DNA of 64,000 bases from Caulobacter sp. 73W. GTDB taxonomy: Bacteria > Pseudomonadota > Alphaproteobacteria > Caulobacterales > Caulobacteraceae. The notes under the pieces are model-generated. The model did not search any database, was not told the origin of the DNA, and saw nothing but the letters and a program-made list of their open reading frames with translations. The stretch is from NCBI RefSeq assembly GCF_041021955.1, contig NZ_CP158375.1, positions 248,001-312,000 of the forward strand, in the 5' to 3' direction. Of this stretch, positions 47,320 to 56,294 are shown piece by piece; the first letter of the stretch is position 1, and the number at the start of each line of letters is the position of its first letter. The position numbers and the translations under genes are program-made.

Positions 47320-47348
47320 ACGGCGCGGGCTTAGCCCGCGCCGTTTTT
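47320..47348 (+). terminator. Rho-independent terminator of rpsF-rpsR-rplI
   Basis: An 11-base stem, ACGGCGCGGGC and GCCCGCGCCGT, with loop TTA is followed by TTTT. It lies 27 bases behind rplI. Confidence 0.92.
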
Positions 47349-47488
47349 CGTTGGGGCGCCCTGTTTGTCGGCGCCACATTTTCTTCAGGCGACTGCGACA
47401 AATATGACATTTACGGCGTCGCAAAACGAGCGCCAGCTTACCTCGCAACCATAACTATCGGGCCCAAGCCCGAACGAGGGGTAAGAAA

Positions 47489-49915
47489 ATGCAGTATCGC
47501 AGCTTGTTGCTGGCCGCGGTTTCAGCGGTCAGCCTCCATTCGACTGGCGCACTTGCGCAGGCGCCAGCCGCCGAGTCCGAAGTCGAACAACTCGTCGTCA
47601 CCGGCAGTCGGGTGGCCAGATCGCGGCTAGACACCCTGGCTCCCGTCGACGTGGTCGACAACAAGGCCCTGACCCAGCAGGCCACGCCCGAACTGGCCCA
47701 GGCCCTGGCCAATCTGGCCCCGTCCCTGGACTTCCCGCGCCCCGCCATCACCGACGGCACGGACTCGGTGCGCCCCGCCACCTTGCGTGGTTTGTCGCCT
47801 GACCAGACCCTGGTGCTGATCAATGGCGTGCGTCATCACGCTTCGGCCCTGGTCAACGTCAACGGCTCGATCGGCCGCGGCGCAGCGGCCGTCGACCTCA
47901 ACACCATCCCCGCCGTCGCGCTCGACCGGGTAGAGATCCTGCGTGACGGCGCCTCGGCGCAGTACGGCTCGGACGCCATCGCCGGGGTCATCAACCTGCA
48001 GCTACGCCAAGCCCGCGAGGGCGGCGGCGCGTCCGTCAGCTACGGCGTCTACAACACCGAGGTGAAGACCGCCCGTATTCCGGATGGTCGCAAGGCCCAC
48101 GACGGCAACACCTATTCCATCTCCGGCTGGCAGGGCCTGCCCCTGGGCGCCGAGGGCTTCCTGACCCTGTCGGGCGAGTACGTCTATCGCAACCCGACAA
48201 ATCGCTCGGACCGCGACCCGCGCGCCGCCGCCGGGGGCAAGGTCACCGGCCGCTACGGCGACCCGCAGGTGGAGAGCAAGACCATCTACGCCAATGCGGG
48301 CGTGCCGGTGAACGAAGCCTGGGGCCTGTACGGCTGGGCCAGCTATCAGAATCGCAAGGGGGACAGCGCCGCCAACCCGCGCCTGGCCGACAACGCCAAC
48401 AACGTCCCGTCGCTGTTCCCCAGCGGCTTCCTGCCCCTGATCACGACCGACATCGACGACTACACCCTCGCGGCCGGCGCGAAGGGCGAATGGAGCGGTT
48501 TCAACATCGACGCCAACGTCTCGTTGGGCGGCAACAAGGTGAACTACGGCGTCGCGAACTCCGTGAACGGCTCGCTCGGCGCCGCGTCCCCCACCAGATT
48601 CGACGCCGGCAGCATGAAGTACGACCAGCTGGTCATCGGCCTGGACGTAACCCGTCCGCTGGAGATCGGCGGCTTCACCTCCACCAACCTCGCCTTCGGG
48701 GCGGAGTATCGCGACGAAAGCTACGCCATCGGCGCGGGCGACGTCGCCTCCTACACCTTCGGCGGCCTGGCGGGTAAGGCGGCCGGGGCGCAAGGCTTCC
48801 CTGGCTTCAAGCCATCCAACGAGGTCGATGTCTCGCGACACGCCTGGTCGCTCTATGTCGACGTCGAGACCCAGGTGAACGACAAGTTCAACATCGACCT
48901 GGCTGGGCGCTACGAGGACTATTCCGACTTCGGCTCCACCGCGACGGGCAAGATCGCCGCTCGTTACGACTTCACCGACAGCTTCGCCCTGCGCGGCGCT
49001 ATCGCGTCCGGCTTCCGCGCGCCGTCGCTGCAGCAGCAGTTCTTCACCGCCACCTCGACCAACTTCATCAGCATCGGCGGGGTCTCCACGCCGGTCGAGG
49101 TCGGCACCTTTCCGTCCGTGAGCCCGGTCGCCCGCGCTCTGGGCGGTCAGCCGCTCGATGCCGAAACCTCGATGAACTACTCGGCGGGCGTCGTCTTCCG
49201 CAGCGGGGCGTTCGAGCTGACCATCGACGCCTATCGCATCGACATCGACGACCGCATCGTGCTGTCGGAGAACATCCAGGGCTCGCCCACCGGCTCGGCG
49301 ACGGCGGTGGCCATCTATCAGCTCATCAACCCGCCCGGCACTGGGGGCGGCCTGGGGGCGGCGCGCTTCTTCATCAATGGGGTCGAGACCCAGACCACCG
49401 GCCTGGACGCGGTGGCCCGCTATCGCATCACGACCGAAGGCGCGGGTCGTTTCGACCTGATGGCGGCGGCCAACTTCAACGACACCGAGGTCACTAAGAT
49501 CCCGACCACGGCGCCGCTGTCGGCCCTACCCGTCCCGCCGATTCTGTTCGACCGCGGCAACCGCCTGACCTTCGAACAGGGCACGCCCGACAAGAAGTTC
49601 GTCGCTTCGGTCGACTGGACCCTGGGCGACCTCAGCGCCACGGCCAAGGCGACCTATTACGGCGATGTTCTGACGCCGAACAACAACGCCGCCCTGGACT
49701 ATTGGACCGGCAAGAACACGGTCGTAGACGTCGAGGCGCGCTATCAGCTGCCCTGGAACACCACGGCCGCCGTGGGCGTGAACAACCTGTTCGACGAGTA
49801 TCCGACGGCCACGCCGACCAACGTCAACACCAACGGGCCGATCGGATTCCCCAGCTACTCGCCCTTCGGCTTCAACGGCCAATTCCTCTACACAAGGCTG
49901 AGCGTGAGCTGGTGA
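47489..49915 (+). CDS. TonB-dependent outer-membrane receptor
   Basis: An 808-residue receptor that imports a substrate across the outer membrane with TonB energy. A signal peptide (about 1-24, ending ALAQ) is followed by a TonB box-like VEQLVVTGSRV. The plug domain (about 45-165) has RGLSPDQTLVLINGVRHH and VEILRDGASAQYGSDAIAGVINL. The barrel follows, ending FLYTRLSVSW with a terminal aromatic. No neighbour suggests the ligand. GAGGGGTAAG precedes the ATG. The 139-base upstream region has two short dyads, TGCGAC...GTCGCA and TTTGTCG...CGACAAA, that could bind a repressor, but I recognise no Fur or Zur box. Confidence 0.93.
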   Translation: MQYRSLLLAAVSAVSLHSTGALAQAPAAESEVEQLVVTGSRVARSRLDTLAPVDVVDNKALTQQATPELAQALANLAPSLDFPRPAITDGTDSVRPATLRGLSPDQTLVLINGVRHHASALVNVNGSIGRGAAAVDLNTIPAVALDRVEILRDGASAQYGSDAIAGVINLQLRQAREGGGASVSYGVYNTEVKTARIPDGRKAHDGNTYSISGWQGLPLGAEGFLTLSGEYVYRNPTNRSDRDPRAAAGGKVTGRYGDPQVESKTIYANAGVPVNEAWGLYGWASYQNRKGDSAANPRLADNANNVPSLFPSGFLPLITTDIDDYTLAAGAKGEWSGFNIDANVSLGGNKVNYGVANSVNGSLGAASPTRFDAGSMKYDQLVIGLDVTRPLEIGGFTSTNLAFGAEYRDESYAIGAGDVASYTFGGLAGKAAGAQGFPGFKPSNEVDVSRHAWSLYVDVETQVNDKFNIDLAGRYEDYSDFGSTATGKIAARYDFTDSFALRGAIASGFRAPSLQQQFFTATSTNFISIGGVSTPVEVGTFPSVSPVARALGGQPLDAETSMNYSAGVVFRSGAFELTIDAYRIDIDDRIVLSENIQGSPTGSATAVAIYQLINPPGTGGGLGAARFFINGVETQTTGLDAVARYRITTEGAGRFDLMAAANFNDTEVTKIPTTAPLSALPVPPILFDRGNRLTFEQGTPDKKFVASVDWTLGDLSATAKATYYGDVLTPNNNAALDYWTGKNTVVDVEARYQLPWNTTAAVGVNNLFDEYPTATPTNVNTNGPIGFPSYSPFGFNGQFLYTRLSVSW

Positions 49916-49943
49916 CGTCGGACTGAGGTTCGACAAAGAACGG

Positions 49944-49978
49944 GGCCGGGTGATCGGATGCGGTCACCCGGCCTTTCT
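49944..49978 (+). terminator. Rho-independent terminator after the TonB receptor
   Basis: A 10-base stem, GGCCGGGTGA and TCACCCGGCC, is followed by TTTCT. It separates the receptor from dnaB. Confidence 0.88.
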
Positions 49979-50031
49979 ATTCCCATCATGCGGAACTGCG
50001 GGCCGGTCGAACGATAACCTTTCGCGACCTT

Positions 50032-50040
50032 TTATCCACA
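50032..50040 (+). promoter_or_regulatory. Perfect DnaA box upstream of dnaB
   Basis: TTATCCACA, the strict consensus DnaA box, lies 73 bases before the dnaB start and just inside its likely promoter region. DnaA acts as a transcription factor in Caulobacter, so control of the helicase gene by DnaA is plausible. One 9-mer alone can occur by chance. Confidence 0.5.
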
Positions 50041-50112
50041 GGCGAACTATTGCTTGTGGACCGCCCATCTTGTCCGCATGTGTCCCCCTCCCCGCTGCGT
50101 TAAGTTGTGTGA

Positions 50113-51612
50113 ATGGCCCTCGTACCCGCCCTCGACCTGCGCCCGACGAACGATATCGCCGTGGCCACGGCGCCTTCGAATATCGAAGCCGAACAGGCCC
50201 TGCTGGGCAGCCTGCTGTACGACAACGCGGCCTATGAACGGCTCAGCGACCAGCTGAATTCCGGCCACTTCTACGAGCCGTTCCATTCGCGCCTGTTCCA
50301 GTCGCTCGAGACGCACATCCGCAAGGGTCAGCTGGCCGATCCGATCCTGCTGGCCGACGTCTTCAAGAACGACCCCGCGTTCCAGGAGCTGGGCGGCGTC
50401 CGCTATCTGGCCGATCTGGTCGACCGCGCGCCCCCGGCCGCCAACGCGTCGGACTATGCGCGCGTCATCTATGACCTGGCCCTGCGCCGCGACCTGATCC
50501 GCATCGGCGGCGACATCGCCCACGCGGCCACGGCCGACGCCGACCTCGCCGCCCGCGAGCAGATCGAAAAGGCCGAACAGCAGCTCTACGGCCTGGCCGA
50601 AAGCGGCGGTCCGTCCACCGGCTTCGTCTCGTTCTCCGACGCTCTGCGCGGTGCGGTGGAGATGACCGCCGAGGCCTATAGCCGCGACGGCGGCCTGGCC
50701 GGCGTGTCTTCGGGCCTGCTCGACCTGGACGCCAAGGTCGGCGGCCTGCACCCGTCCGACCTGATCATCCTCGCCGGCCGTCCCTCGATGGGTAAGACGG
50801 CGCTGGCCACCAACATCGCTTTCAACGTGGCCAAGGCCTATGCCTGGGAGCCTCAGCCGGACGGCACCAAGAAGACCGTCAACGGCGGCGTCGTCGCCTT
50901 CTACTCGCTCGAAATGTCGTCCGAACAGCTCGCGCTTCGTATGCTGGCCGACGCTTCTGGCGTGTCGGGCGACCGCCTGCGTAAGGGCGAGATCGACGCT
51001 TCGGAGTTCGGCCGGGTCCGCGACGCGGCCATGGAGATCCAGGAAGCGCCGCTCTACATCGACGCCACCGGTGGTCTGTCCATCGCCAAGCTGACAGCCC
51101 GCGCCCGCCGCCTGAAGCGTCAGGTCGGCTTGGACCTGATCATCGTCGACTACCTCCAGCTGGTCACCGGATCCGATCTCGGCGCCAACGCCAACCGGGT
51201 TCAGGAAGTCAGCCAGATCACAATGGGTCTCAAAGCCTTGGCCAAGGAACTTAGCGTTCCGGTCATCGCCCTTTCACAGCTCTCGCGTCAGGTCGAACAG
51301 CGGGAAGACAAGCGCCCGCAGCTATCCGACCTTCGTGAATCCGGCTCGATTGAGCAGGACGCCGATATGGTGTGGTTCGTCTATCGCGAGTCCTACTATG
51401 TCGGCCGCGCCGAGCCCCGCGAAGGCACGCCCGAGCACCTGCAATGGCAGGAGGAGCTCGACAAGCTGCAGGGTCTGGCCGAGGTGATCATCGCCAAGCA
51501 GCGTCACGGTCCCATCGGCACCGTGAAGCTGTCGTTCAACTCCGACACCACCCGCTTCGGCAACCTGGCTCGCGACCACTACTTCCATCAGTCACGCGGC
51601 GGAGAGGAATGA
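50113..51612 (+). CDS. dnaB: Replicative DNA helicase DnaB
   Basis: A 499-residue hexameric helicase that unwinds DNA at the fork. The N domain (about 20-120: SNIEAEQALLGSLLYDNAAYERL) binds primase. The RecA-like C domain has Walker A LAGRPSMGKTALATNIA, FYSLEMSSEQLALRMLAD, Walker B LIIVDYLQLV and LSQLSRQVEQREDKRPQLSDLRESGSIEQDADMV. A short insertion (WEPQPDGTKKTVNGG) between Walker A and the next strand is typical of alphaproteobacteria. No intein is present. It starts a run on to purF and beyond. Confidence 0.97.
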   Translation: MALVPALDLRPTNDIAVATAPSNIEAEQALLGSLLYDNAAYERLSDQLNSGHFYEPFHSRLFQSLETHIRKGQLADPILLADVFKNDPAFQELGGVRYLADLVDRAPPAANASDYARVIYDLALRRDLIRIGGDIAHAATADADLAAREQIEKAEQQLYGLAESGGPSTGFVSFSDALRGAVEMTAEAYSRDGGLAGVSSGLLDLDAKVGGLHPSDLIILAGRPSMGKTALATNIAFNVAKAYAWEPQPDGTKKTVNGGVVAFYSLEMSSEQLALRMLADASGVSGDRLRKGEIDASEFGRVRDAAMEIQEAPLYIDATGGLSIAKLTARARRLKRQVGLDLIIVDYLQLVTGSDLGANANRVQEVSQITMGLKALAKELSVPVIALSQLSRQVEQREDKRPQLSDLRESGSIEQDADMVWFVYRESYYVGRAEPREGTPEHLQWQEELDKLQGLAEVIIAKQRHGPIGTVKLSFNSDTTRFGNLARDHYFHQSRGGEE

Positions 51613-51679
51613 GGTTTCGGGCCTCCGCGCCAGCGCCAACCGCTTCTAAGACTTGCCCGATGGGTGATAAGCCCGCCTC

Positions 51680-52765
51680 GTGACCGACACGACCCTCACC
51701 GTCGACCTCGACGCCCTCGCCTATAATTACGGGGTGCTCAAGCACTTCGCCGGCGCCGCCGAGACCGGCGCGGCGGTGAAGGCCGACGCCTATGGCATGG
51801 GCGCCGAAGCCGTCGGCCCACGCCTATGGAAGGAAGGCTGCCGCAGCTTCTTCGTCGCCCGCCTGGCCGAGGGCCAAGCCCTGCGCCGCGCCTTGGGCGA
51901 ACGGGACGCGTCTATCTATGTCCTCGACGGCATGACCGGCGCGGCGGACGGCCCCCGCCTGATGGCCTCGCGGCTGATCCCCGTACTCAACAGCCTGGTC
52001 CAGGTCGAGAACTGGATCACCTATGGCGACCAGCGCTGGCTGGAGGCCGCCATCCATGTCGACACCGGCATGAACCGCCTGGGCCTGCGGCTGGAAGAAG
52101 CCCGCGCCCTCGCCAAGAACCGCGCCAAGATGTCGAAGATGGACGTCGCCCTGGTGATGAGCCACCTGGCCTGCGCCGATGATCCCAAGAACCCGATGAG
52201 CGCCGCGCAGCTCGAGCGCTTCCGCACCATCCGCGGCCTGTTTCCCGCCGCCCAGGGCAGCCTGGCCAACTCCGCCGGGACCTTCCTCGGCGTGGCCTAC
52301 GGCTTCGACCTCGTGCGCCCTGGCCTCAGCCTCTATGGCGCCGGCGCCAACGGAAAGACCGACGGCCGCCTGAAGCCGGTCGCCAGCCTGCATGCCCCGA
52401 TCCTGCAGGTGCGCGACGTCCCCGCTGGCGAGACGGTCGGCTATGGCGCGACCTTCACCGCCGTTCGCCCCGTGAAGATCGCCATCCTCGCCGCCGGCTA
52501 CGCCGATGGCCTGCCACGCACGCCGGCGTCGAGCGGAAATGCGTGGTTCGCCAATGGGAAGCGGCGGATTCTTGGACGCATCTCCATGGACCTTCTGGCC
52601 ATCGACATCACCGGCTGTGACGACGCCCAGGCCGGCGACATGGTCGAACTGGTCGGCCCCAACATCACCGTGGACGACGCAGCCCACGCCGGGGGGATCA
52701 GCGCCTATGAGCTGCTCACCCGCCTTAGTTTGCGCGCAACGCGTCGCTATATCGGCGAGGCCTGA
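51680..52765 (+). CDS. alr: Alanine racemase
   Basis: A PLP enzyme making D-alanine for peptidoglycan. The 361-residue product has the PLP lysine in AAVKADAYGMG (K34), CFAVA-like FFVARLAEG, HVDTGMNRLGL, the second catalytic tyrosine in TVGYGATFTA, and MDLLAIDITG. The start is a GTG at 51680. The gene order dnaB-alr-radA is common in Caulobacterales and near relatives. The gap to dnaB is 67 bases. Confidence 0.95.
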   Translation: MTDTTLTVDLDALAYNYGVLKHFAGAAETGAAVKADAYGMGAEAVGPRLWKEGCRSFFVARLAEGQALRRALGERDASIYVLDGMTGAADGPRLMASRLIPVLNSLVQVENWITYGDQRWLEAAIHVDTGMNRLGLRLEEARALAKNRAKMSKMDVALVMSHLACADDPKNPMSAAQLERFRTIRGLFPAAQGSLANSAGTFLGVAYGFDLVRPGLSLYGAGANGKTDGRLKPVASLHAPILQVRDVPAGETVGYGATFTAVRPVKIAILAAGYADGLPRTPASSGNAWFANGKRRILGRISMDLLAIDITGCDDAQAGDMVELVGPNITVDDAAHAGGISAYELLTRLSLRATRRYIGEA

Positions 52766-52806
52766 CCTCGGCGCTATGATCCGCTGAGGTCGAATCAGGA
52801 GCGTCC

Positions 52807-54180
52807 ATGGCCCGCGACGGCGCCGTCTATGCCTGCCAATCCTGCGGCGCGGTTCAGACCAAGTGGTCCGGGCAATGCCCCGCCTGCAACGCCTGGAACA
52901 GCCTCGTCGAGGAAGTGCAGAGCCTCCCGCCCGGCAGCCTGGCGCCGAGCAAGAGCGCCAAGACCGCGCGCGGCCTCGCCTTCGAAGGGCTGGAGAGCCA
53001 AGACCCCGCCCCGCCCCGCATCGCCACGGGCGTCGATGAGTTCGACCGCGTCTGCGGCGGCGGCGTCGTGCCCGGCAGCGCCATCCTGCTGGGCGGCGAC
53101 CCCGGGGTGGGCAAGTCCACCCTGCTGCTGCAGGTCTGCGCCAGCGCGGCCCTGCGCGGCGTGTCCTGCGCCTATATCAGCGGCGAAGAGGCGGTGGAGC
53201 AGATCCGCGGCCGCGCCGGCCGTATGGGCCTGGCCCATTCGCCGGTGAAGCTGGCGGCCGAGACCGGCCTTCGTCCCATCCTTGAAGGGCTGAAGCGCGA
53301 CCGCTTCGATCTGGTCATCATCGACTCCATCCAGACCATGTGGAGCGACGCGCATGAGGCCGGCCCCGGCTCGGTCACCCAGGTCCGCTCCTGCGCACAA
53401 GAACTGGTGCGCCTGGCCAAGAAACAGGGCGTGGCGATCATCCTGGTCGGCCACGTCACCAAGGATGGCCAGATCGCCGGCCCGCGCGTGGTCGAACATC
53501 TGGTCGACGCCGTCCTCGCCTTCGAGGGCGAGCGCGGCTACCCCTTCCGCATCCTGCGCGGGGCCAAGAACCGCTTCGGCGCCACCGACGAGATCGGCGT
53601 GTTCGAGATGGGCGACGCCGGCCTGCGCGAGGTGCGCAACCCCTCCGCCCTGTTCCTCAACGACGGCGGCGAGCGCGCGGCCGGCGCGGCGGTGTTCGCC
53701 GGCATCGAGGGCTCTCGCCCGGTTCTCGTGGAATTTCAGGCCCTTGTCGCACCTTCCGCATACGGGACGCCGCGTCGGGCCGTGGTCGGCTGGGACACCG
53801 GGCGCCTCGCCATGGTCCTAGCCGTGCTTGAAGCGCGCTGCGGACTTGGATTTGGCGATCGTGACGTCTATTTGAACGTCGCCGGCGGGCTTCGGATCAC
53901 CGAACCGGCGGCGGATCTGGCGGCGGCGGCGGCTTTGGCTTCCTCCGCCCTCGAAGCGGCCCTGCCGCAGGACTGCGTGGTCTTTGGCGAGATCAGCCTG
54001 TCTGGAGAAGTTCGACCTGTGAGCCGTATGGAATCGAGGCTGAAGGAAGCCGCGAAGCTGGGCTTCGGTCGCGCCCTGACGCCGGCCGCGGGCTTGCCCG
54101 ACGTGTCGCCGGTGTCGATCAACAGCGCCTCGCGCCTCACGGACGCCATCCGCCGCATCGGCGACCAGACCTGGAGCTGA
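52807..54180 (+). CDS. radA: DNA repair protein RadA
   Basis: A 457-residue helicase-like RecA paralogue that extends recombination intermediates. It has an N-terminal zinc finger (C10-x2-C13 and C24-x2-C27), Walker A LGGDPGVGKSTLLLQV, Walker B LVIIDSIQTM, the RadA-specific KNRFGATDEIGVFEM, and a C-terminal Lon-protease-like domain (DVYLNVAGGLRITEPAADLAAAAAL, then GEISLSGEVRPV). AGGAG precedes the ATG. cvpA follows after 7 bases. Confidence 0.97.
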   Translation: MARDGAVYACQSCGAVQTKWSGQCPACNAWNSLVEEVQSLPPGSLAPSKSAKTARGLAFEGLESQDPAPPRIATGVDEFDRVCGGGVVPGSAILLGGDPGVGKSTLLLQVCASAALRGVSCAYISGEEAVEQIRGRAGRMGLAHSPVKLAAETGLRPILEGLKRDRFDLVIIDSIQTMWSDAHEAGPGSVTQVRSCAQELVRLAKKQGVAIILVGHVTKDGQIAGPRVVEHLVDAVLAFEGERGYPFRILRGAKNRFGATDEIGVFEMGDAGLREVRNPSALFLNDGGERAAGAAVFAGIEGSRPVLVEFQALVAPSAYGTPRRAVVGWDTGRLAMVLAVLEARCGLGFGDRDVYLNVAGGLRITEPAADLAAAAALASSALEAALPQDCVVFGEISLSGEVRPVSRMESRLKEAAKLGFGRALTPAAGLPDVSPVSINSASRLTDAIRRIGDQTWS

Positions 54181-54187
54181 CCGGATC

Positions 54188-54784
54188 GTGACCGCCTTCG
54201 ACGTCATCGCCATCCTGATCCTGCTGGTGTCGGGCGCTATCGGGTTTTCCCGCGGCGCCATGCGCGAGCTGGTGACCATGGGCGCCCTGTTGATCGCGGG
54301 CGCGGCGGCGATCTTCGGCCTGCGCTTCACCGGCCCCCTGTTCCGCGGCTTCATCGAGCCGTCCTGGGCCGGCACCACGGCGGCCGTACTGGTCGTGTTC
54401 GTAATCCTCTACATTCTGTTGCGTCTGGTCGGAGCCAATTTGACGCAGCGGATTCACGAGACCCAATCCCTAGGTATGCTGGACCGTTCGATCGGCGTCG
54501 GCTTCGGCCTGATCCGGGCGCTGGTGGTGCTGGGCGCGTTCAACCTGGTGTTCCACGCGGCGACGCCGGAAGACCGCACCCCGCGCTGGGTGACCAATTC
54601 GGCCCTGTGGCCGCTGTCGGAAGTCAGCGGCAAGGCCCTGAAGAGTTTCGCGCCGAAAGGCGGTAAGATGGCCGGACAACTGGCTCCAGCCATTGAGAAA
54701 GCGGTGCGCGACGGCGCCCGTGATGAAGGCTATGACGCCGGCCAACGGCAAAGCGTCGATGATCTGGTGGAGAAATCCCGATGA
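54188..54784 (+). CDS. cvpA: CvpA-family membrane protein
   Basis: A 198-residue inner-membrane protein with four predicted helices (about 3-25, 30-48, 60-85 and 100-125) and a soluble C-terminal tail. CvpA is needed for colicin V production in E. coli and is often linked to purF, as here: its stop overlaps the purF start (ATGA). The opening FDVIAILILLVSGAIGFSRGAMRELV is the family signature. It starts at a GTG. The biochemical function is unknown. Confidence 0.9.
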   Translation: MTAFDVIAILILLVSGAIGFSRGAMRELVTMGALLIAGAAAIFGLRFTGPLFRGFIEPSWAGTTAAVLVVFVILYILLRLVGANLTQRIHETQSLGMLDRSIGVGFGLIRALVVLGAFNLVFHAATPEDRTPRWVTNSALWPLSEVSGKALKSFAPKGGKMAGQLAPAIEKAVRDGARDEGYDAGQRQSVDDLVEKSR

Positions 54785-56292
54785 ACCCGCAGTCCTCTGA
54801 CCGCTTCGTGTCGGATGTGTACGCCCAGCATGGCGGCCGCGATCCGGAGGACGACGCCCTGCGCCTCGAATGCGGCGTCTTCGGCGTGTTCGGGACGGAG
54901 GACGCCTCGGCGATCACCGCCCTGGGCCTCCACGCCCTGCAGCATCGCGGCCAGGAAGCCTGCGGCATCGCCGCCTTCGACGGTCAGCGGTTCCACACCG
55001 AACGCCACATGGGCCACGTGGGCGAGGCCTTCGGCGGCAACGACCTGGTCCAGCGCCTGCCCGGCTCCTCGGCCATCGGCCACACCCGCTACTCCACCGC
55101 CGGCGGCAGCTTCATCCGCAACGTCCAGCCGCTGTTCGCCGATCTCCAGGCCGGCGGCGTCGCCCTGGCCCACAACGGCAACCTGACCAATTTCCTGCAC
55201 CTGCGCGAACGTCTCGTCAGCGACGGCGCCATCTTCCAGTCGACCTCGGACAGCGAGGTGATCCTTCACCTGCTGGCCCGCTCGCGGAAAGCCAAGTTCG
55301 TCGACCGCTTCATCGACGCGATCCAGCAGCTGGAGGGCGGCTACGCCCTGGTGGCCCTGACCCACAAGAAGCTGATCGGCGTGCGGGACCCGTTGGGCAT
55401 CCGCCCGCTGGTGCTGGGCGATTTGAATGGCAAGGCCGTCCTGGCCTCCGAAACCGCCGCCCTCGACATGATCGGCGCCAAGTTCGTGCGCGACATCGAG
55501 AACGGCGAGATGGTCGTCATCTCCGAAAAGGGCATCCAGTCCCTGCGCCCGTTCCCTGCGCAAAAGGCCCGCCCCTGCGTCTTCGAATACGTCTATTTCG
55601 CCCGCCCCGACTCCGTGGTCGACGGCCGCTCGGTCTATGAGGTTCGCAAGCGCATGGGCCGACGCCTGGCGCAGGACAGCGGCATCGAGGCCGACGTCGT
55701 CGTCCCGGTGCCAGACAGCGGCGTTCCCGCCGCCCTCGGCTACGCCCAGGAAAGCGGCATCCCCTACGAGCTGGGGATCATCCGCAGCCACTTCGTGGGC
55801 CGCACCTTCATCCAGCCGACCCAGGGCGTCCGCGAGCTGGGCGTGCGCATGAAGCACAGCCCCAACCGCTCGGTGCTGGAAGGCAAGCGCGTGGTGCTGA
55901 TCGACAACTCCATCGTCCGCGGCACCACCTCGCTGAAGATCGTCCGCATGGTCCGTGAAGCCGGCGCCAAGGAAGTCCATCTGCGCAGCGCCTCGCCGCC
56001 GATCCTGTGGCCGGACTTCTATGGCATCGACATGCCGTCGCGCGACCAGCTGATGGCCGCCACCAAGACCATGGAAGAGATGGTCAAGCTGCTCGAGGTG
56101 GACAGCCTCGGCTTCCTGTCGATCGACGGCCTGTACTGGGCGCTGGAAGCAGGCGCGCGCGATCCGCTGAACCCGCAGTTCACCGACCACTACTTCACCG
56201 GCGAGTACCCCACCCGCCTGCTGGACCGTGAGATCGCCGAAGGCCGCAACAACGCCAACGAGCGCCAGTTGTCGTTCCTGGTGAGCGCGTAA
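54781..56292 (+). CDS. purF: Amidophosphoribosyltransferase
   Basis: PurF commits PRPP to purine synthesis. A 30-residue propeptide precedes the nucleophile C31 (ECGVFGVFG) that is freed by self-cleavage. The glutaminase domain has HTRYSTAGGS and LAHNGNLTN. The phosphoribosyltransferase domain has the PRPP loop VVLIDNSIVRGTTS and VVVPVPDSGVPAALGYA. The 503-residue length and the propeptide fit the Bacillus-type class, which often binds an iron-sulfur cluster; candidate cysteines lie toward the C-terminal half only in part, so I do not assert a cluster. Confidence 0.96.
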   Translation: MNPQSSDRFVSDVYAQHGGRDPEDDALRLECGVFGVFGTEDASAITALGLHALQHRGQEACGIAAFDGQRFHTERHMGHVGEAFGGNDLVQRLPGSSAIGHTRYSTAGGSFIRNVQPLFADLQAGGVALAHNGNLTNFLHLRERLVSDGAIFQSTSDSEVILHLLARSRKAKFVDRFIDAIQQLEGGYALVALTHKKLIGVRDPLGIRPLVLGDLNGKAVLASETAALDMIGAKFVRDIENGEMVVISEKGIQSLRPFPAQKARPCVFEYVYFARPDSVVDGRSVYEVRKRMGRRLAQDSGIEADVVVPVPDSGVPAALGYAQESGIPYELGIIRSHFVGRTFIQPTQGVRELGVRMKHSPNRSVLEGKRVVLIDNSIVRGTTSLKIVRMVREAGAKEVHLRSASPPILWPDFYGIDMPSRDQLMAATKTMEEMVKLLEVDSLGFLSIDGLYWALEAGARDPLNPQFTDHYFTGEYPTRLLDREIAEGRNNANERQLSFLVSA

Positions 56293-56294
56293 GC

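Noticed and set aside
47394..47423. Fur or Zur operator before the TonB receptor
   Set aside because: Short dyads are present, but none resembles a known Fur or Zur consensus.
54781..56292. Possible promoter or frameshift at the cvpA-purF overlap
   Set aside because: The ATGA overlap is ordinary translational coupling and both proteins are complete.
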